From Polaromonas sp. (lineage in GTDB: Bacteria; Pseudomonadota; Gammaproteobacteria; Burkholderiales; Burkholderiaceae_C), in assembly GCF_029945685.1 (NCBI RefSeq), contig NZ_JAQSDA010000012.1, positions 83,418-147,417 on the forward strand: 64,000 nt of DNA, in the 5' to 3' direction. The notes below the pieces were generated by a model that saw only the letters and a program-made list of their open reading frames with translations, was not told the origin of the DNA and searched no databases. The translations under genes and the position numbers were made by a program. Shown piece by piece: positions 34,934 through 43,961 of this stretch. How positions within the stretch are numbered: position 1 is the first letter of the stretch; each line of letters opens with the position of its first letter.

Positions 34934-36070
34934 TCAGGGAACCAGCCCCAGCGCGTGCATGTAGGCCGGGTGCAGCATCAGCGCGTCCCAGTCGATGGCA
35001 GGCGTGGTGGGCAGCAGGTCCAGACGGCGCCCTTCGCTGGCTTCCAGCGGCTCCCACTGCTGCCGGAGCTGGCCCTGGGTCAAGCCGTCGAGCAGCTCGT
35101 CCACCTCCTGGCCCTCGCCCATCGACTGGTTGCACAGCAGCACCATGTCGCAGCCGGCGTTGAGCGCGGCCATCGCCGCTTCGGTGTAGCTGACCTGCTT
35201 GCCGTCGAGCAGGCGGGCACCGGCCATGCTGAGGTCGTCGCTGAAAATGGCGCCGCCAAAACCGAGCTGGCCGCGCAGGATGTAGGTCAGCCACTTCTCG
35301 GAAAAACCGGCCGGGCGCGCATCGACCTTGGGGTAAATCACATGGGCCGGCATCACGCTGGTCAGCGTGGTGTTGAGCCACTCGTAAGGGGCCGCGTCGT
35401 CCGCCAGGATGGCTTTCAGGCTGCGCCTGTCGACCGGGATGTCGGTGTGCGAATCGGCCTTGACAAAACCATGGCCAGGAAAGTGTTTGCCGCAGTTGGC
35501 CATGCCGCTTTGCAGCAGGCCGTGCATCAGGCTTTTGGCCAGCAGCCCGACCACACGCGGGTCGCGCGCAAAGGCGCGGTCGCCGATGACGCTGCTTCGG
35601 GAAGCGCCGGGCCGCCCCAAGCTGACCACGCCCCCCCGGGGGGCAGCAGGCACTTGTGCCTGCGTGGGGGCCTCATCCGTAAAGTCCAGGTCCAGCACCG
35701 GCGTGAAGCTGAAGTCCACGCCGCAGGCGCGCAGCTCGGCGCCCAGCACGTAGCCGCAGGCCGTGGCGGCATTGGTCGCCGCCATCGCGTCTTTCAGCCA
35801 CAACTCGCCCAGCGCACGCATGGGCGGCAGGTGGGTGAAGCCGTCGGTCTTGAAGCGCTGCACGCGGCCGCCTTCGTGGTCCACGCAGATCAGCAGGTCC
35901 TTGCGGATTTTCTTGATCTCGGCGCACAGCGCCGTGAGCTGCGCGCGGTTGTCCCAGTTGCGGGCAAACAGGATGATGCCGCCCGTCAGCGGATGTTTGA
36001 GACGGCGTTTGTCGGTTTTGCTGAGGGTCAGGCCGGCAATGTCGATGATCAGGGGGGCGTGTTGGCTCAT
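34934..36070 (-). CDS. nagZ: Beta-N-acetylhexosaminidase (with in-frame repeat insertion)
   Basis: NagZ (378 residues) removes N-acetylglucosamine from anhydro-muropeptides in cell-wall recycling in the cytosol. Family motifs are GGIILFARNW, CVDHEGGRVQRF, the glycosidase-3 loop KHFPGHGFVKADSHTDIPVD with the catalytic His, and the nucleophile Asp in FSDDLSMAGA. The ATG at 36070 (MSQHAPLIID) fits the family. An 84-bp insertion (35597-35680) encodes about 28 extra residues between VLDLDF and SSVIGDRAF, where other NagZ proteins have a short turn. It matches the B-type repeat and leaves the frame open, so the enzyme is probably still active. Confidence 0.95.
   Translation of the reverse strand: MSQHAPLIIDIAGLTLSKTDKRRLKHPLTGGIILFARNWDNRAQLTALCAEIKKIRKDLLICVDHEGGRVQRFKTDGFTHLPPMRALGELWLKDAMAATNAATACGYVLGAELRACGVDFSFTPVLDLDFTDEAPTQAQVPAAPRGGVVSLGRPGASRSSVIGDRAFARDPRVVGLLAKSLMHGLLQSGMANCGKHFPGHGFVKADSHTDIPVDRRSLKAILADDAAPYEWLNTTLTSVMPAHVIYPKVDARPAGFSEKWLTYILRGQLGFGGAIFSDDLSMAGARLLDGKQVSYTEAAMAALNAGCDMVLLCNQSMGEGQEVDELLDGLTQGQLRQQWEPLEASEGRRLDLLPTTPAIDWDALMLHPAYMHALGLVP
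35597..35680 (-). repeat. B-type palindromic repeat inserted in nagZ
   Basis: The insertion carries CGCCCCCCCGGGGGGCAG, a hairpin shared with family B copies, and TGCGTGGGGGCC at one edge. It falls between the codons for LDF and SSVIGD and encodes a Pro/Ala/Gly-rich loop (residues about 131-158). The length is a multiple of three. Confidence 0.75.
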
Positions 36071-36088
36071 GAGGAATCTCTGATTGAC

Positions 36089-36142
36089 TATGAATTTAAT
36101 AGCTGCTCGCGTACGTACAGCTTGGGCTATGACGGGTTTTTC
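36089..36142 (+). repeat. Dispersed repeat family A (nagZ-acpS junction)
   Basis: The copy reads GAATTTAATAGCTGCTCGCG, then TACGTACAGCTTGGGCTATG and a GGGTTTTTC edge. Its right end covers the acpS stop codon and its last few codons. Confidence 0.65.
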
Positions 36143-36525
36143 TCTACAACCACAAAACTGGCGGCGTAGTCGGTTTCGTCGGTCACGCTGACGTGGGCGG
36201 TCAGGCCGCGCGCCTCGAACCATTCCTTGAGCGCGCCGTGCAACACGATCTCGGGCTTGCCGCTGGCGGCCTTGGCGATTTCGCAGTGGCGCCAGGTCAT
36301 GGGCAGACGCATGCCCATGCCGACGGCCTTGCTGAACGCTTCCTTGGCGGAAAAGCGCGTGGCCAGGTAACGCAGGCCGCGCTCGGGCCAGCGTGCGCTA
36401 CGGGCTTGCCAGGTGGCGAACTCGGCGTCGCTGAGGATCTTCTGCGCAAAACGCTCGCCATGCCGCTCAAAGCTGGCGCGGACGCGGCGCACGTCGCAGA
36501 TGTCGGTGCCTATGCCGTAAATCAT
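36127..36525 (-). CDS. acpS: Holo-[acyl-carrier-protein] synthase
   Basis: AcpS (132 residues) transfers 4'-phosphopantetheine from CoA to Ser37 of AcpP, encoded at about 50 kb. The Mg-binding start [15 protein letters not shown] and the second motif [15 protein letters not shown] with the catalytic Glu-Lys are present; [13 protein letters not shown] ends the fold. The ATG at 36525 begins the signature. Its last residues overlap a family A repeat. The usual neighbour pdxJ lies 133 bases upstream, separated by a family B repeat. Confidence 0.96.
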   Translation of the reverse strand: MIYGIGTDICDVRRVRASFERHGERFAQKILSDAEFATWQARSARWPERGLRYLATRFSAKEAFSKAVGMGMRLPMTWRHCEIAKAASGKPEIVLHGALKEWFEARGLTAHVSVTDETDYAASFVVVEKNPS

Positions 36526-36533
36526 CAGAATGT

Positions 36534-36628
36534 GGCCCCCACGGTCGCGCACTGCGTGTCGCTCCCTGCCCCCCGGAGGGGCCGCTGCGTCTGCGGGCCG
36601 GCGAAGCCGGACCCGCGGCCCCGGCTGG
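36534..36628 (+). repeat. Dispersed repeat family B (acpS-pdxJ gap)
   Basis: The copy shows CCCCCACGGTCGCGCACTGC, the CCCCCCGGAGGGG hairpin, and the GGGCCGGCGAAGCCGGACCC hairpin. Unlike the other intergenic copies it lies opposite in direction to its neighbours and just upstream of acpS. Confidence 0.85.
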
Positions 36629-36658
36629 CAAAGAGAGGAAGTTGCAACAACGTGCCCA

Positions 36659-37453
36659 TCAGGCGACGGGGAACGCGTTGTCAATGCAGCGCAGGTAAGC
36701 GGCGACCGTGGCGCTGTAGCCCAGCTCCAGCGCGTCGGCAATCAGCGCGTGGCCAATCGACACCTCGAGCACGCCGGGCACCGCCTGCAGGAACCCGGTG
36801 AGGTTGTCGCGGTTCAGGTCGTGGCCGGCGTTCACTCCCAATTTGATAGCTGCCGCCGCCCGTCCCGCAAGGACAAACGGCTGCAAAGCCTTTTCTTGTT
36901 CGGGCGTGCCCCAGGCCCGCGCATAGGTCTCGGTGTACAGCTCCACCCGGTCCGCGCCGACGGCCTGGGCGGCCGCCATGGCTTCGGGTAGCGGGTCCAT
37001 GAACAGGCTGACGCGCACGCCCCGGTGATGGGCTTCTTCAATCAGAGGTTTCAAACGGGCCGCATCCTGGGGAAAGCTCCAGCCGTGGTCGCTGGTGAAC
37101 TGGCCTTCGCTGTCGGGCACAAAGGTGCATTGGTGCAGCGGCAGGCCGCGCGCCGACAGGTTGCGCACAAACTCCATCAGGTTCTGCAGCGGGTTGCCCT
37201 CGACATTGAACTCGCGGTCGGGCCAGTCCTTCATGAGCGCCGCCAGCTCGTAAACGTCGTCGCTGCGGATATGCCGCTCGTCGGGACGCGGATGCACGGT
37301 GATGCCCTGGGCGCCCGCCTCCAGGCACAGCTGCGCCGCCCGCAGCACGTCGGGGATGCCCAGGTGGCGGGTGTTGCGCAGCAAGGCGACCTTGTTGACG
37401 TTGACCGACAGGGCGGTGCGGTGGCGGAGAGCGGGGGCGTGTACAGGAGCCAT
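36659..37453 (-). CDS. pdxJ: Pyridoxine 5'-phosphate synthase
   Basis: PdxJ (264 residues) condenses 3-amino-2-oxopropyl phosphate with deoxyxylulose phosphate to make pyridoxine phosphate. It shows [29 protein letters not shown] with the catalytic His, [26 protein letters not shown] and [12 protein letters not shown]. The protein is about 20 residues longer than E. coli PdxJ. A family A repeat covers about residues 187-204 ([18 protein letters not shown]), in the region before [10 protein letters not shown]. RecO starts upstream, 16 bases away, as in many proteobacteria. Confidence 0.96.
   Translation of the reverse strand: MAPVHAPALRHRTALSVNVNKVALLRNTRHLGIPDVLRAAQLCLEAGAQGITVHPRPDERHIRSDDVYELAALMKDWPDREFNVEGNPLQNLMEFVRNLSARGLPLHQCTFVPDSEGQFTSDHGWSFPQDAARLKPLIEEAHHRGVRVSLFMDPLPEAMAAAQAVGADRVELYTETYARAWGTPEQEKALQPFVLAGRAAAAIKLGVNAGHDLNRDNLTGFLQAVPGVLEVSIGHALIADALELGYSATVAAYLRCIDNAFPVA
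36841..36895 (+). repeat. Family A repeat inside pdxJ
   Basis: TTTGATAGCTGCCGCCGCCC is followed by GTCCCGCAAGGACAAACGGC and TGCAAAGCC, a good match to the whole family A layout while forming an open frame on the pdxJ strand. Confidence 0.7.
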
Positions 37454-37469
37454 GGTGGGCGTTGATCCC

Positions 37470-38219
37470 TTAGAAAGCCTGCAGATCGATCATCATCTGC
37501 CGGGTTTTGAAAACCTTCACATCGCAATGGTAGTGCAGCAGGGACCGCAGCTGGGTTTTGAGTGCCGGCAAATGGTTCACACAGGCCTGCACCGTGTCGG
37601 TAAACGGTGCATCGTCCTTGAGGGTGTCCTGCAGATCCTGCCATTGCCCGCCCAGCAGGCTGGCGCGGTCGTCGTCATGCGCCTCGCGCAGGCCGGCTTC
37701 GGCCACCAGCACATAGGGTGTCTGCGGCTCCAGGGGCGCCAGCGTGGCGGTCTGGGCGTCCAGCGCCGGCAGCAGGCCAATGCCCTGCAGCAGGCGCAAC
37801 TCGAACGCGCGCAAGGCCACCTCCAGCGTGTCAATGGTCTGGCTGGCCAGCAACTGCACGGTGGCGGCATAGGCGTCGAACAGCACCGGGTGCGGGTCGT
37901 CGCGCGCCAGCAGGCGCATCAGCAGTTCGTTGAGGTAATACCCCGACAGCAGGGCGTCGCCGGTCGGCATGACATGGCCGCCCTGCCACTCGGCGCTGCG
38001 CAACATGCGGATCTCGGCGTCGCCGCCGAAAGCGACGTGCAGCGGCTGCAGCGGCAACAGAATGGGACGGAAGTTCGAGCTCGGTTTCTTCGCGCCGCGC
38101 GCCACCAGCGCAATGCGGCCGTAGCTGCGGGTGAACACTTCCAGAATCAGGCTGGACTCGCTCCAGTCGTAGCGGTGCAGGACATAGGCCGGCTCGTCGC
38201 TGATGCGTTTAGTAGCCAA
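37470..38219 (-). CDS. recO: DNA repair protein RecO
   Basis: RecO (249 residues) anneals DNA and loads RecA with RecR in gap repair. It has the N-terminal OB fold ([35 protein letters not shown]) and the helical C-terminal part ([21 protein letters not shown]). It lacks the Cys4 zinc finger seen in some RecO proteins, as usual in this group. The start is TTG at 38219, because the family N-terminus reads from there; no ATG is near. It lies between era and pdxJ. Confidence 0.93.
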   Translation of the reverse strand: MATKRISDEPAYVLHRYDWSESSLILEVFTRSYGRIALVARGAKKPSSNFRPILLPLQPLHVAFGGDAEIRMLRSAEWQGGHVMPTGDALLSGYYLNELLMRLLARDDPHPVLFDAYAATVQLLASQTIDTLEVALRAFELRLLQGIGLLPALDAQTATLAPLEPQTPYVLVAEAGLREAHDDDRASLLGGQWQDLQDTLKDDAPFTDTVQACVNHLPALKTQLRSLLHYHCDVKVFKTRQMMIDLQAF

Positions 38220-38276
38220 GGTGAAGGTCAGACGAGGGAATGAGTGTCAACGAGAGCCACTGTCTTGGTCTCAAAC

Positions 38277-38370
38277 CAGCAGGGGCCGCGGAACCGGCTT
38301 CGCCGGGCCGCAGGCGCAGCGGCCCCCTCGGGGGGCAGGGAGCTACACGCAGTGAGCGACCGTGGGGGCA
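38277..38370 (-). repeat. Dispersed repeat family B (after era)
   Basis: On the minus strand the element begins right after the era stop with GCCCCCACGGTCGCTCACTG, then CCCCCCGAGGGGG and a GGCCCGGCGAAGCCGG hairpin. It is in the same direction as era. Confidence 0.88.
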
Positions 38371-39447
38371 TCACTCGTAGCCAAACGTTCTGACCCTGGC
38401 TTCATCGTCCGCCCATCCCGAGCGCACCTTGACCCAGATCTCCAGGAACACCTTGCCGCCGGTCAGGGCTTCGAGTTCGTGCCGGGCTTCGGTGCCGATG
38501 CGCTTGAGCTTTTCACCCTTCTCGCCAATGATCATGCCCTTGTGGCCGTCGCGTTCGACAACAATGGTGGCGGCGATCCGGCGCAGTTCGCCCTCCTGCT
38601 CGAACTTGTCGATGATCACCGTCGAGGTGTAGGGCAGCTCGTCGCCGGTCAGGCGGAACAGCTTTTCGCGGATGATCTCGGCCGCCATGAAACGCTCGCT
38701 GCGGTCGGTCAGCTCCTCGGCACCGTACATCCAGGGCTGCGGGGGCAGGTACTTCTCGCAGATGCCGAACAGGCGCTCGACATCCTTGGCGTTGTTGGCC
38801 GACATCGGCACGAACTCGGCAAAGTTGTGCCGCTCCTGCATTTCCTTGAGCCAGGGCGCGATGTCCGCGCGGCGGTGGATCAGGTCGAACTTGTTGGCCA
38901 GCAGGATCGCCGGCGTGTTCGCCGGCAGCAGCGACAGCACCTTGGCATCGGCCTGGTTGAACTGGCCGGCCTCGACGACGAACACAATCAGGTCCACGTC
39001 GTTGACGGCGCCCACCACCGTCTTGTTGAGCGAGCGGTTCAGGGCATTGCCGTGGCGGGTCTGGAAACCCGGGGTGTCGACAAACACATACTGAGTGGCG
39101 CCCAGCGTGCGCATGCCGGTGATGCGGTGCCGCGTGGTTTGCGCCTTGCGCGAGGTGATGCTGATTTTCTGCCCCACCAGCGCGTTGAGCAAAGTCGACT
39201 TGCCCACATTGGGCTTGCCGACGATGGCGATCAGGCCGCAGCGCTGACCGTCAACCGGCGGCGCGTTGTTGGCCTGCGAGGTCATGGCTTTGGCCAGCAT
39301 GGCTTCCAGGGCGGCATCCTGCGCCGGCACGATGGCTTCTGCCGGCTCAACAGCAGGCGCAGCCCTGGCCTTGGTGGGGGCTTTGGTCGTGCCGGCAGGC
39401 GCTGCCGGGCGTGCCGGCTTGGAGGGAGTTTTTTTTGCGGGGGTCAT
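38371..39447 (-). CDS. era: GTPase Era with an N-terminal extension
   Basis: Era (358 residues) binds 16S rRNA and helps 30S maturation. The GTPase motifs are GKPNVGKS (G1, near residue 77), DTPGF (G3) and NKFD (G4); the KH domain is near the end ([20 protein letters not shown]). About 66 residues rich in Lys, Ala and Pro precede the G domain, while E. coli Era has almost none. They may be a basic RNA-binding tail; a later in-frame ATG (MTSQANNA) would shorten the protein. It follows rnc, forming the common lepB-rnc-era-recO order. Confidence 0.96.
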   Translation of the reverse strand: MTPAKKTPSKPARPAAPAGTTKAPTKARAAPAVEPAEAIVPAQDAALEAMLAKAMTSQANNAPPVDGQRCGLIAIVGKPNVGKSTLLNALVGQKISITSRKAQTTRHRITGMRTLGATQYVFVDTPGFQTRHGNALNRSLNKTVVGAVNDVDLIVFVVEAGQFNQADAKVLSLLPANTPAILLANKFDLIHRRADIAPWLKEMQERHNFAEFVPMSANNAKDVERLFGICEKYLPPQPWMYGAEELTDRSERFMAAEIIREKLFRLTGDELPYTSTVIIDKFEQEGELRRIAATIVVERDGHKGMIIGEKGEKLKRIGTEARHELEALTGGKVFLEIWVKVRSGWADDEARVRTFGYE

Positions 39448-39491
39448 GAGGGTCGCCTGTTGGCGGCTGCGCTTGCAGCGCCGGTTTCAAG

Positions 39492-40190
39492 TCAAGGAAG
39501 CGTTTTTACGTAAGCCAGCATCGCGGCGGCAGCGGCCTGCTCGCCGGCACGCCGCGAGCCGCCAATGCCGCGTTCCGCACGGCCAAACTCGCTGATTTCA
39601 CATTCCACGTCAAAGGTCTGCTTGTGGGCTGCGCCCAGCGTTCCAACCACGCGGTAGATCGGCAGGTTCATTTTGCGGCCCTGCAGCCATTCCTGCAACT
39701 CCGTCTTCGGGTCCTTGCCGATGGCCTGCATGGTCGGGTTGATTTCAACGTCCTGGAACAGCCGGCGCACCAGGCGATCGGCCTTGTCGAAACCGGCATC
39801 CAGGAACACGGCGCCAATGACCGCTTCCAGCGCATCGGCCAGAATCGATGGCCGCTTCTGCCCGCCCGACTTGGCCTCGCCCTCGCCAAGGCGTATCAAC
39901 AGCGGCAGGCCCAGCTGCACCGCCAGCTTGTGCAGCGTGTCCTGCTTGACCAGGTTGGCGCGCACCCGCGACAAGTCGCCCTCGGGCAACTCGCTCAGCC
40001 GCTCGTACAGCAAACCGGCCACCGCCAGGTTGAGCACGGAGTCGCCCAGAAACTCGACGCGCTCGTTGTGGTCGGCTGAAAAGCTGCGGTGGGTCAGCGC
40101 CTGCTGCAGCAGGCGTGGATTGGAGAATTCGTGCTCCAGGCGCGTTTGCAGCGCCTGCAGGTCCGGGCTCAAGGTTGGACTGGCACGCAC
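39492..40190 (-). CDS. rnc: Ribonuclease III
   Basis: RNase III (232 residues) cuts double-stranded RNA in rRNA and mRNA processing. The signature ERVEFLGDSVLNLAV (catalytic acids) is near residue 43, with the second acid pair in LADALEAVIGAVFLD. The C-terminal dsRNA-binding domain begins DPKTELQEWLQGRK. The start is GTG at 40190, directly after the stop of the DUF4845 gene. Era follows 44 bases downstream. Confidence 0.97.
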   Translation of the reverse strand: MRASPTLSPDLQALQTRLEHEFSNPRLLQQALTHRSFSADHNERVEFLGDSVLNLAVAGLLYERLSELPEGDLSRVRANLVKQDTLHKLAVQLGLPLLIRLGEGEAKSGGQKRPSILADALEAVIGAVFLDAGFDKADRLVRRLFQDVEINPTMQAIGKDPKTELQEWLQGRKMNLPIYRVVGTLGAAHKQTFDVECEISEFGRAERGIGGSRRAGEQAAAAAMLAYVKTLP

Positions 40191-40535
40191 TTACTTGGAG
40201 CGGCCGGTGTACTTGAGCAGCAGGTAAGCCGGCCCGCCAATGTGGATTTCCCGGTTGTAGGCAAAACTGACCGTCACCTTGTCGCCGTTTTTTCCGACCT
40301 CGAGGTCCTTGCCGCTGATCGACTTGATGTCGTCAATGGCGGCCGCCTTGTCGAAAATCGCGCGTACTTCGGGCACCGTACTGCCCTCGGCCGCCTTGCT
40401 GGCCGCCTTGGTGATGGCCTGGAATTCGACCAGGGTGGGAAACACCTGGGCTGCGATCACGCCCGCGAAAGCCAGCACGCCGCCCACGAACAGGATGCCA
40501 ATGAACGAAATGCCACGTTGCCGATTTTTCATCAT
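40191..40535 (-). CDS. DUF4845 membrane-anchored protein
   Basis: This 114-residue protein has one N-terminal transmembrane helix (GISFIGILFVGGVLAFAGVIAA), preceded by MMKNRQR, like a pseudopilin-style or signal-anchor start. The rest is a small soluble domain with SISGKDLEVGKNGDKVTVSF. DUF4845 proteins occur between lepB and rnc in many beta- and gammaproteobacteria, exactly as here. Their role is unknown. An ATG at 40532 is an equal start. Confidence 0.9.
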   Translation of the reverse strand: MMKNRQRGISFIGILFVGGVLAFAGVIAAQVFPTLVEFQAITKAASKAAEGSTVPEVRAIFDKAAAIDDIKSISGKDLEVGKNGDKVTVSFAYNREIHIGGPAYLLLKYTGRSK

Positions 40536-40613
40536 GTGTTTCCCCAGCTGTTGTTAGTTGCGCCCCATGTCCCGCCCTGCCCCTGCGCCGTCAAGGCCGG
40601 CCCGGCTCCCGCC

Positions 40614-41591
40614 TCAGTCGACCTTGCCGATGCGTTTGAGGTTACCAAAATTCATCCAGACAAAAAAGGCCTTGCCGACAATGTTGGCCTCGGGCACAAA
40701 ACCCCAGTAGCGCGAATCCAGTGAATTGTCGCGGTTGTCGCCCATCATGAAATAGTGCCCCTGCGGCACCTTGCAGACCACGCCCTCGCTACTGTAGCGG
40801 CAATTTTGACGATAGGGAAAGTCGGAAGCACCGGCAATGAAGGCTGGCCGGTCCTCGTCATTGAGCACACGGTAGGTCTTGCTGCCGGTGGTTTCCCTGA
40901 ACTGCTTGGCATAACGCAGGGCGTCTTCGTCAAAGAAATCGGACAGCGCCACCTTGGGCACCGGCTGGCCGTTGATGGTGAGCTTCTTGTTCAGGTAGGC
41001 CACTTCGTCGCCAGGCACACCGACCACCCGCTTGATGTAGTCCAGACTGGGTTGGGGCGGGTAACGGAACACCATCACGTCACCGCGCTGCGGACTGTTG
41101 TTGTCAATGATCTTGAGGTTGATGACGGGGAGCCGCACGCCGTAGTGGAATTTGTTGACCAGAATCAGGTCGCCCACCAGCATGGTCGGAATCATGGAGC
41201 CGGATGGAATTTTGAAAGGCTCGAACAGGAAAGAACGCAGCAGGAACACGACCACAATGACCGGGAAAAGCCCGGCTGTCCAGTCCAGCCACCAGGGCTG
41301 CATGAGGACCCGGCCCCGGGCTTCCTCGATGTTGCCATCGACCTGGCTGATGCCCCTGGCGGCCAGCTCGCTGCGGCGTCGGGCCGCCTCCTGCTCGATG
41401 ATTTCGGCCGCCTTGCGGCGCTGCGGCCAGAAGTAGAACTTCTCGGCCAGCCAATACAGGCCCGTGACCACGGTTGCCAGAAACAGCAGCAGGGAGAAAT
41501 TGCCTTCCACCATGCCCAGGTACCAGGCGCCGCCGTAACCGGCGAACACCATCAGCACCAGCGCGGTGAGGGTACTCATGAAGCCCATCAT
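40614..41591 (-). CDS. lepB: Signal peptidase I
   Basis: LepB (325 residues) cleaves signal peptides at the periplasmic face. It has two N-terminal membrane helices (TALVLMVFAGYGGAWYLG and LLLFLATVVTGLYW), a third near residue 110, the catalytic Ser132 in IPSGSMIPTML and Lys187 in YIKRVVGVPGDEV, then the signature GDNRDNSLDSRYWGFVP. Starts at 41591, 41588 or 41579 are possible; the first overlaps the lepA stop. The gene is in the lepA-lepB-DUF4845-rnc-era run. Confidence 0.96.
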   Translation of the reverse strand: MMGFMSTLTALVLMVFAGYGGAWYLGMVEGNFSLLLFLATVVTGLYWLAEKFYFWPQRRKAAEIIEQEAARRRSELAARGISQVDGNIEEARGRVLMQPWWLDWTAGLFPVIVVVFLLRSFLFEPFKIPSGSMIPTMLVGDLILVNKFHYGVRLPVINLKIIDNNSPQRGDVMVFRYPPQPSLDYIKRVVGVPGDEVAYLNKKLTINGQPVPKVALSDFFDEDALRYAKQFRETTGSKTYRVLNDEDRPAFIAGASDFPYRQNCRYSSEGVVCKVPQGHYFMMGDNRDNSLDSRYWGFVPEANIVGKAFFVWMNFGNLKRIGKVD

Positions 41592-43402
41592 TATTCTTCT
41601 ACCTGCAGGATGGCCAGGAAGGCCTCCTGGGGAACTTCCACCGAACCGATCTGTTTCATGCGTTTTTTACCTGCTTTTTGTTTTTCAAGAAGCTTTTTCT
41701 TGCGTGAAATGTCGCCACCGTAGCACTTGGCAATCACGTTCTTGCGCAGCGCCTTGATTGTCTCACGCGCAATGATGTTGGCCCCGATGGCCGCCTGGAT
41801 CGCGACGTCGAACTGCTGGCGGGAAATGATCTCGCGCATCTTGGCCACCACCGCCCGGCCGCGGTAGGCCGACTGGCTGCGGTGGACGATGATGGACAGC
41901 GCATCAACCTTCTCCCCGTTGAGCAGGATGTCGACCTTGACCACATCGGAAGCCCGGAACTCCTTGAACTCGTAATCCATGGACGCGTAGCCGCGCGAGA
42001 CGGACTTGAGCTTGTCGAAGAAGTCGAGCACGATCTCGCCCAGCGGCATCTCGTAGGTCAGCATGACCTGCTTGCCGTGGTAGGCCATGTTGAGCTGGAC
42101 GCCGCGCTTGAGGTTGGCCAGCGTCATGACGGCGCCCACGTACTCCTGCGGCATGTAGAGATGCACGGTGACGATGGGCTCGCGGATCTCGTTGATCCTG
42201 CCGGCATCCGGGATCTTCGACGGGTTTTCGACCATGATGATCTCGCCATCGGCCTTGAGCACCTGGTAGACCACGCTGGGCGCGGTTGTGATCAGGTCCT
42301 GGTCGAACTCGCGTTCGAGCCGTTCCTGCACGATCTCCATGTGCAGCAGACCCAGAAAACCGCAGCGAAAGCCAAAACCCAGCGCCTGGCTGACTTCGGG
42401 CTCGTAGTGCAGGGACGCATCGTTGAGCTTGAGCTTTTCCAGCGCGTCGCGCAGGGAGTCGTACTCGCTGGCTTCGGTCGGGTACAGGCCGGCAAACACC
42501 TGCGGCTGGATTTCCTTGAAGCCGGGCAGGGCCTCGGTGGCGGTCGCTGCCACCCCGCCGGTGCCTGGCCTGATCAATGTCACGGTGTCGCCAACCCGCG
42601 CTGCCTGCAGCTCCTTGATGCCGGCAATGATGAAGCCAACCTCGCCGGCTTCGAGCGCGGCACGCGGCTCGGTATGCGGCGTGAAAACGCCCAGCTGGTC
42701 GGCGTTGTACGTGGCCTCGCTGGCCATCAGCTTGATGCGCTCGCCCTTGACCAGCCGGCCGTCCACCACTCGCACCAGCATCACGACACCCACATAGGCG
42801 TCGTACCAGCTGTCGACAATCATCGCGCGCAGCGGTCCGTCCGGATTGCCTTGCGGCGGCGGAATGCGGGCAATCACCGCCTCCAGGATTTCGTCGATGC
42901 CCATGCCGGTCTTGGCGCTGCAGGGAATCGCGTCGGTCGCATCGATGCCGATCACGTCCTCGATTTCCTGCTTCGCGTTCTCCGGATCAGCATTGGGCAA
43001 ATCCATCTTGTTGAGCACCGGCACCACCGTCACGCCCAGCTCGAGTGCGGTGTAGCAGTTGGCCACGGTTTGCGCTTCCACACCCTGACTCGCATCCACG
43101 ACCAGCAGCGCACCTTCGCAGGCCGACAGAGAACGGCTCACTTCATACGAGAAGTCGACGTGGCCGGGTGTGTCAATCAGATTGAGGTTGTAAACCTGGC
43201 CGTCAAGGGCCTTGTATTTGAGCGCAGCGGTCTGCGCCTTGATGGTTATCCCACGCTCCTTTTCCAGATCCATGGAGTCGAGCACCTGCGCGCTCATCTC
43301 GCGATCCTGCAATCCGCCGCAACGCTGGATGATGCGATCGGCCAGCGTGGATTTGCCATGATCAATGTGCGCAATGATCGAAAAGTTTCTGATGTGATTC
43401 AT
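41591..43402 (-). CDS. lepA: Elongation factor 4 (LepA)
   Basis: LepA (603 residues) is a ribosome-binding GTPase that acts in back-translocation or assembly of the 30S subunit. G1 is [15 protein letters not shown]3 is [10 protein letters not shown] and G4 is VLNKMDLP. The LepA-specific C-terminal domain ends with [19 protein letters not shown]. The ATG at 43402 ([10 protein letters not shown]) is the family start; a TTG one codon before is ignored. It is the first gene after a 559-bp gap that carries a terminator-like hairpin and DnaA boxes. Confidence 0.98.
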   Translation of the reverse strand: MNHIRNFSIIAHIDHGKSTLADRIIQRCGGLQDREMSAQVLDSMDLEKERGITIKAQTAALKYKALDGQVYNLNLIDTPGHVDFSYEVSRSLSACEGALLVVDASQGVEAQTVANCYTALELGVTVVPVLNKMDLPNADPENAKQEIEDVIGIDATDAIPCSAKTGMGIDEILEAVIARIPPPQGNPDGPLRAMIVDSWYDAYVGVVMLVRVVDGRLVKGERIKLMASEATYNADQLGVFTPHTEPRAALEAGEVGFIIAGIKELQAARVGDTVTLIRPGTGGVAATATEALPGFKEIQPQVFAGLYPTEASEYDSLRDALEKLKLNDASLHYEPEVSQALGFGFRCGFLGLLHMEIVQERLEREFDQDLITTAPSVVYQVLKADGEIIMVENPSKIPDAGRINEIREPIVTVHLYMPQEYVGAVMTLANLKRGVQLNMAYHGKQVMLTYEMPLGEIVLDFFDKLKSVSRGYASMDYEFKEFRASDVVKVDILLNGEKVDALSIIVHRSQSAYRGRAVVAKMREIISRQQFDVAIQAAIGANIIARETIKALRKNVIAKCYGGDISRKKKLLEKQKAGKKRMKQIGSVEVPQEAFLAILQVEE

Positions 43403-43467
43403 CAAAGGGAACGCCTAAGTGCTTGAAAGTATTGCGAAGAGCCCGCGGTCAATTCGCGAAAGCCATA

Positions 43468-43496
43468 AAAAAGGGCGCGTCACTTGTGACGCGCCC
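43468..43496 (-). terminator. Strong minus-strand rho-independent terminator
   Basis: Perfect arms GGGCGCGTCAC (43473-43483) and GTGACGCGCCC (43486-43496) enclose two bases, and on the minus strand a run of six T follows. It lies 465 bases after mucD and 65 before lepA, so it ends a transcript that starts in or crosses the gap. Confidence 0.85.
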
Positions 43497-43540
43497 TGAA
43501 CCAACAATCTATGGCAACTGCGATAGTTGGAAGCTTCATT
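43468..43540 (-). ncRNA. Candidate small RNA ending in the terminator
   Basis: On the minus strand a TACAAT -10-like element lies near 43540, followed by a stem pairing CCAAC with GTTGG and CTAT with ATAG (43501-43530), then the strong terminator. This would make a structured RNA of about 65-70 bases. The -35 element is weak and no family is recognised, so it may instead be a processed 3' end. Confidence 0.3.
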
Positions 43541-43613
43541 GTAGGCAAAAAGCCGACCACGCATAGCCTCGAAATTGCCAAATTTTTCCCGTTGCAAGGC
43601 AGCAACATGGATT

Positions 43614-43680
43614 TTATGCACAAGTTATTCACAATTTTAACTGAGAGCCTATGGACAACATGTGGGTGATCTGTGGATCA
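43614..43680. promoter_or_regulatory. Cluster of DnaA boxes
   Basis: Two perfect TTATNCACA boxes, TTATGCACA (43614-43622) and TTATTCACA (43625-43633), are followed by TGTGGATCA (43672-43680, one mismatch on the other strand) and weaker matches near 43649 and 43661. The DNA to the right is AT-rich. It may be a DnaA-titration site or regulatory site; no dnaA gene is in the window. Confidence 0.5.
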
Positions 43681-43961
43681 GCAGTGAATCGTGCCAATTC
43701 ATGCAAGGAAACGGTTTTTTAAACGCTTGATATATCGGAATCATCCGGAATATTGCGTCCATTCTACCAAAATCGCTCATTAGTCGAATTTTAAGTTAGC
43801 AGACACAAACATCTCTCAAGCGTTCGGGCGGGGGAGAAATATTTTTTTGACATGCCTGCCAAGCGGCATTTTCGGCAAAACCCCCAACCCCGGTCAGGGT
43901 AAGCGGGCTGCAAAAAGCGGCATTCGCAGGGCTGGCGGGTGTCGCTGCACCCGCGCAGGCC

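Larger units (their letters stand above)
43403..43961. other. 559-bp gap between mucD and lepA
   Basis: No credible protein gene is present. The gap is much more AT-rich than its surroundings between about 43500 and 43850. From lepA outward it holds a terminator-like hairpin (43473-43496), a second imperfect hairpin (43500-43530), a cluster of DnaA-box sequences (43614-43680) and an AT-rich tract with repeated CGGAAT words near 43740. LepA's promoter must lie in its left part. Confidence 0.7.

Noticed and set aside
43415..43621. 68-codon minus-strand frame before lepA
   Set aside because: It crosses the terminator hairpin and has no ribosome binding site or family look; the region is better read as regulatory.
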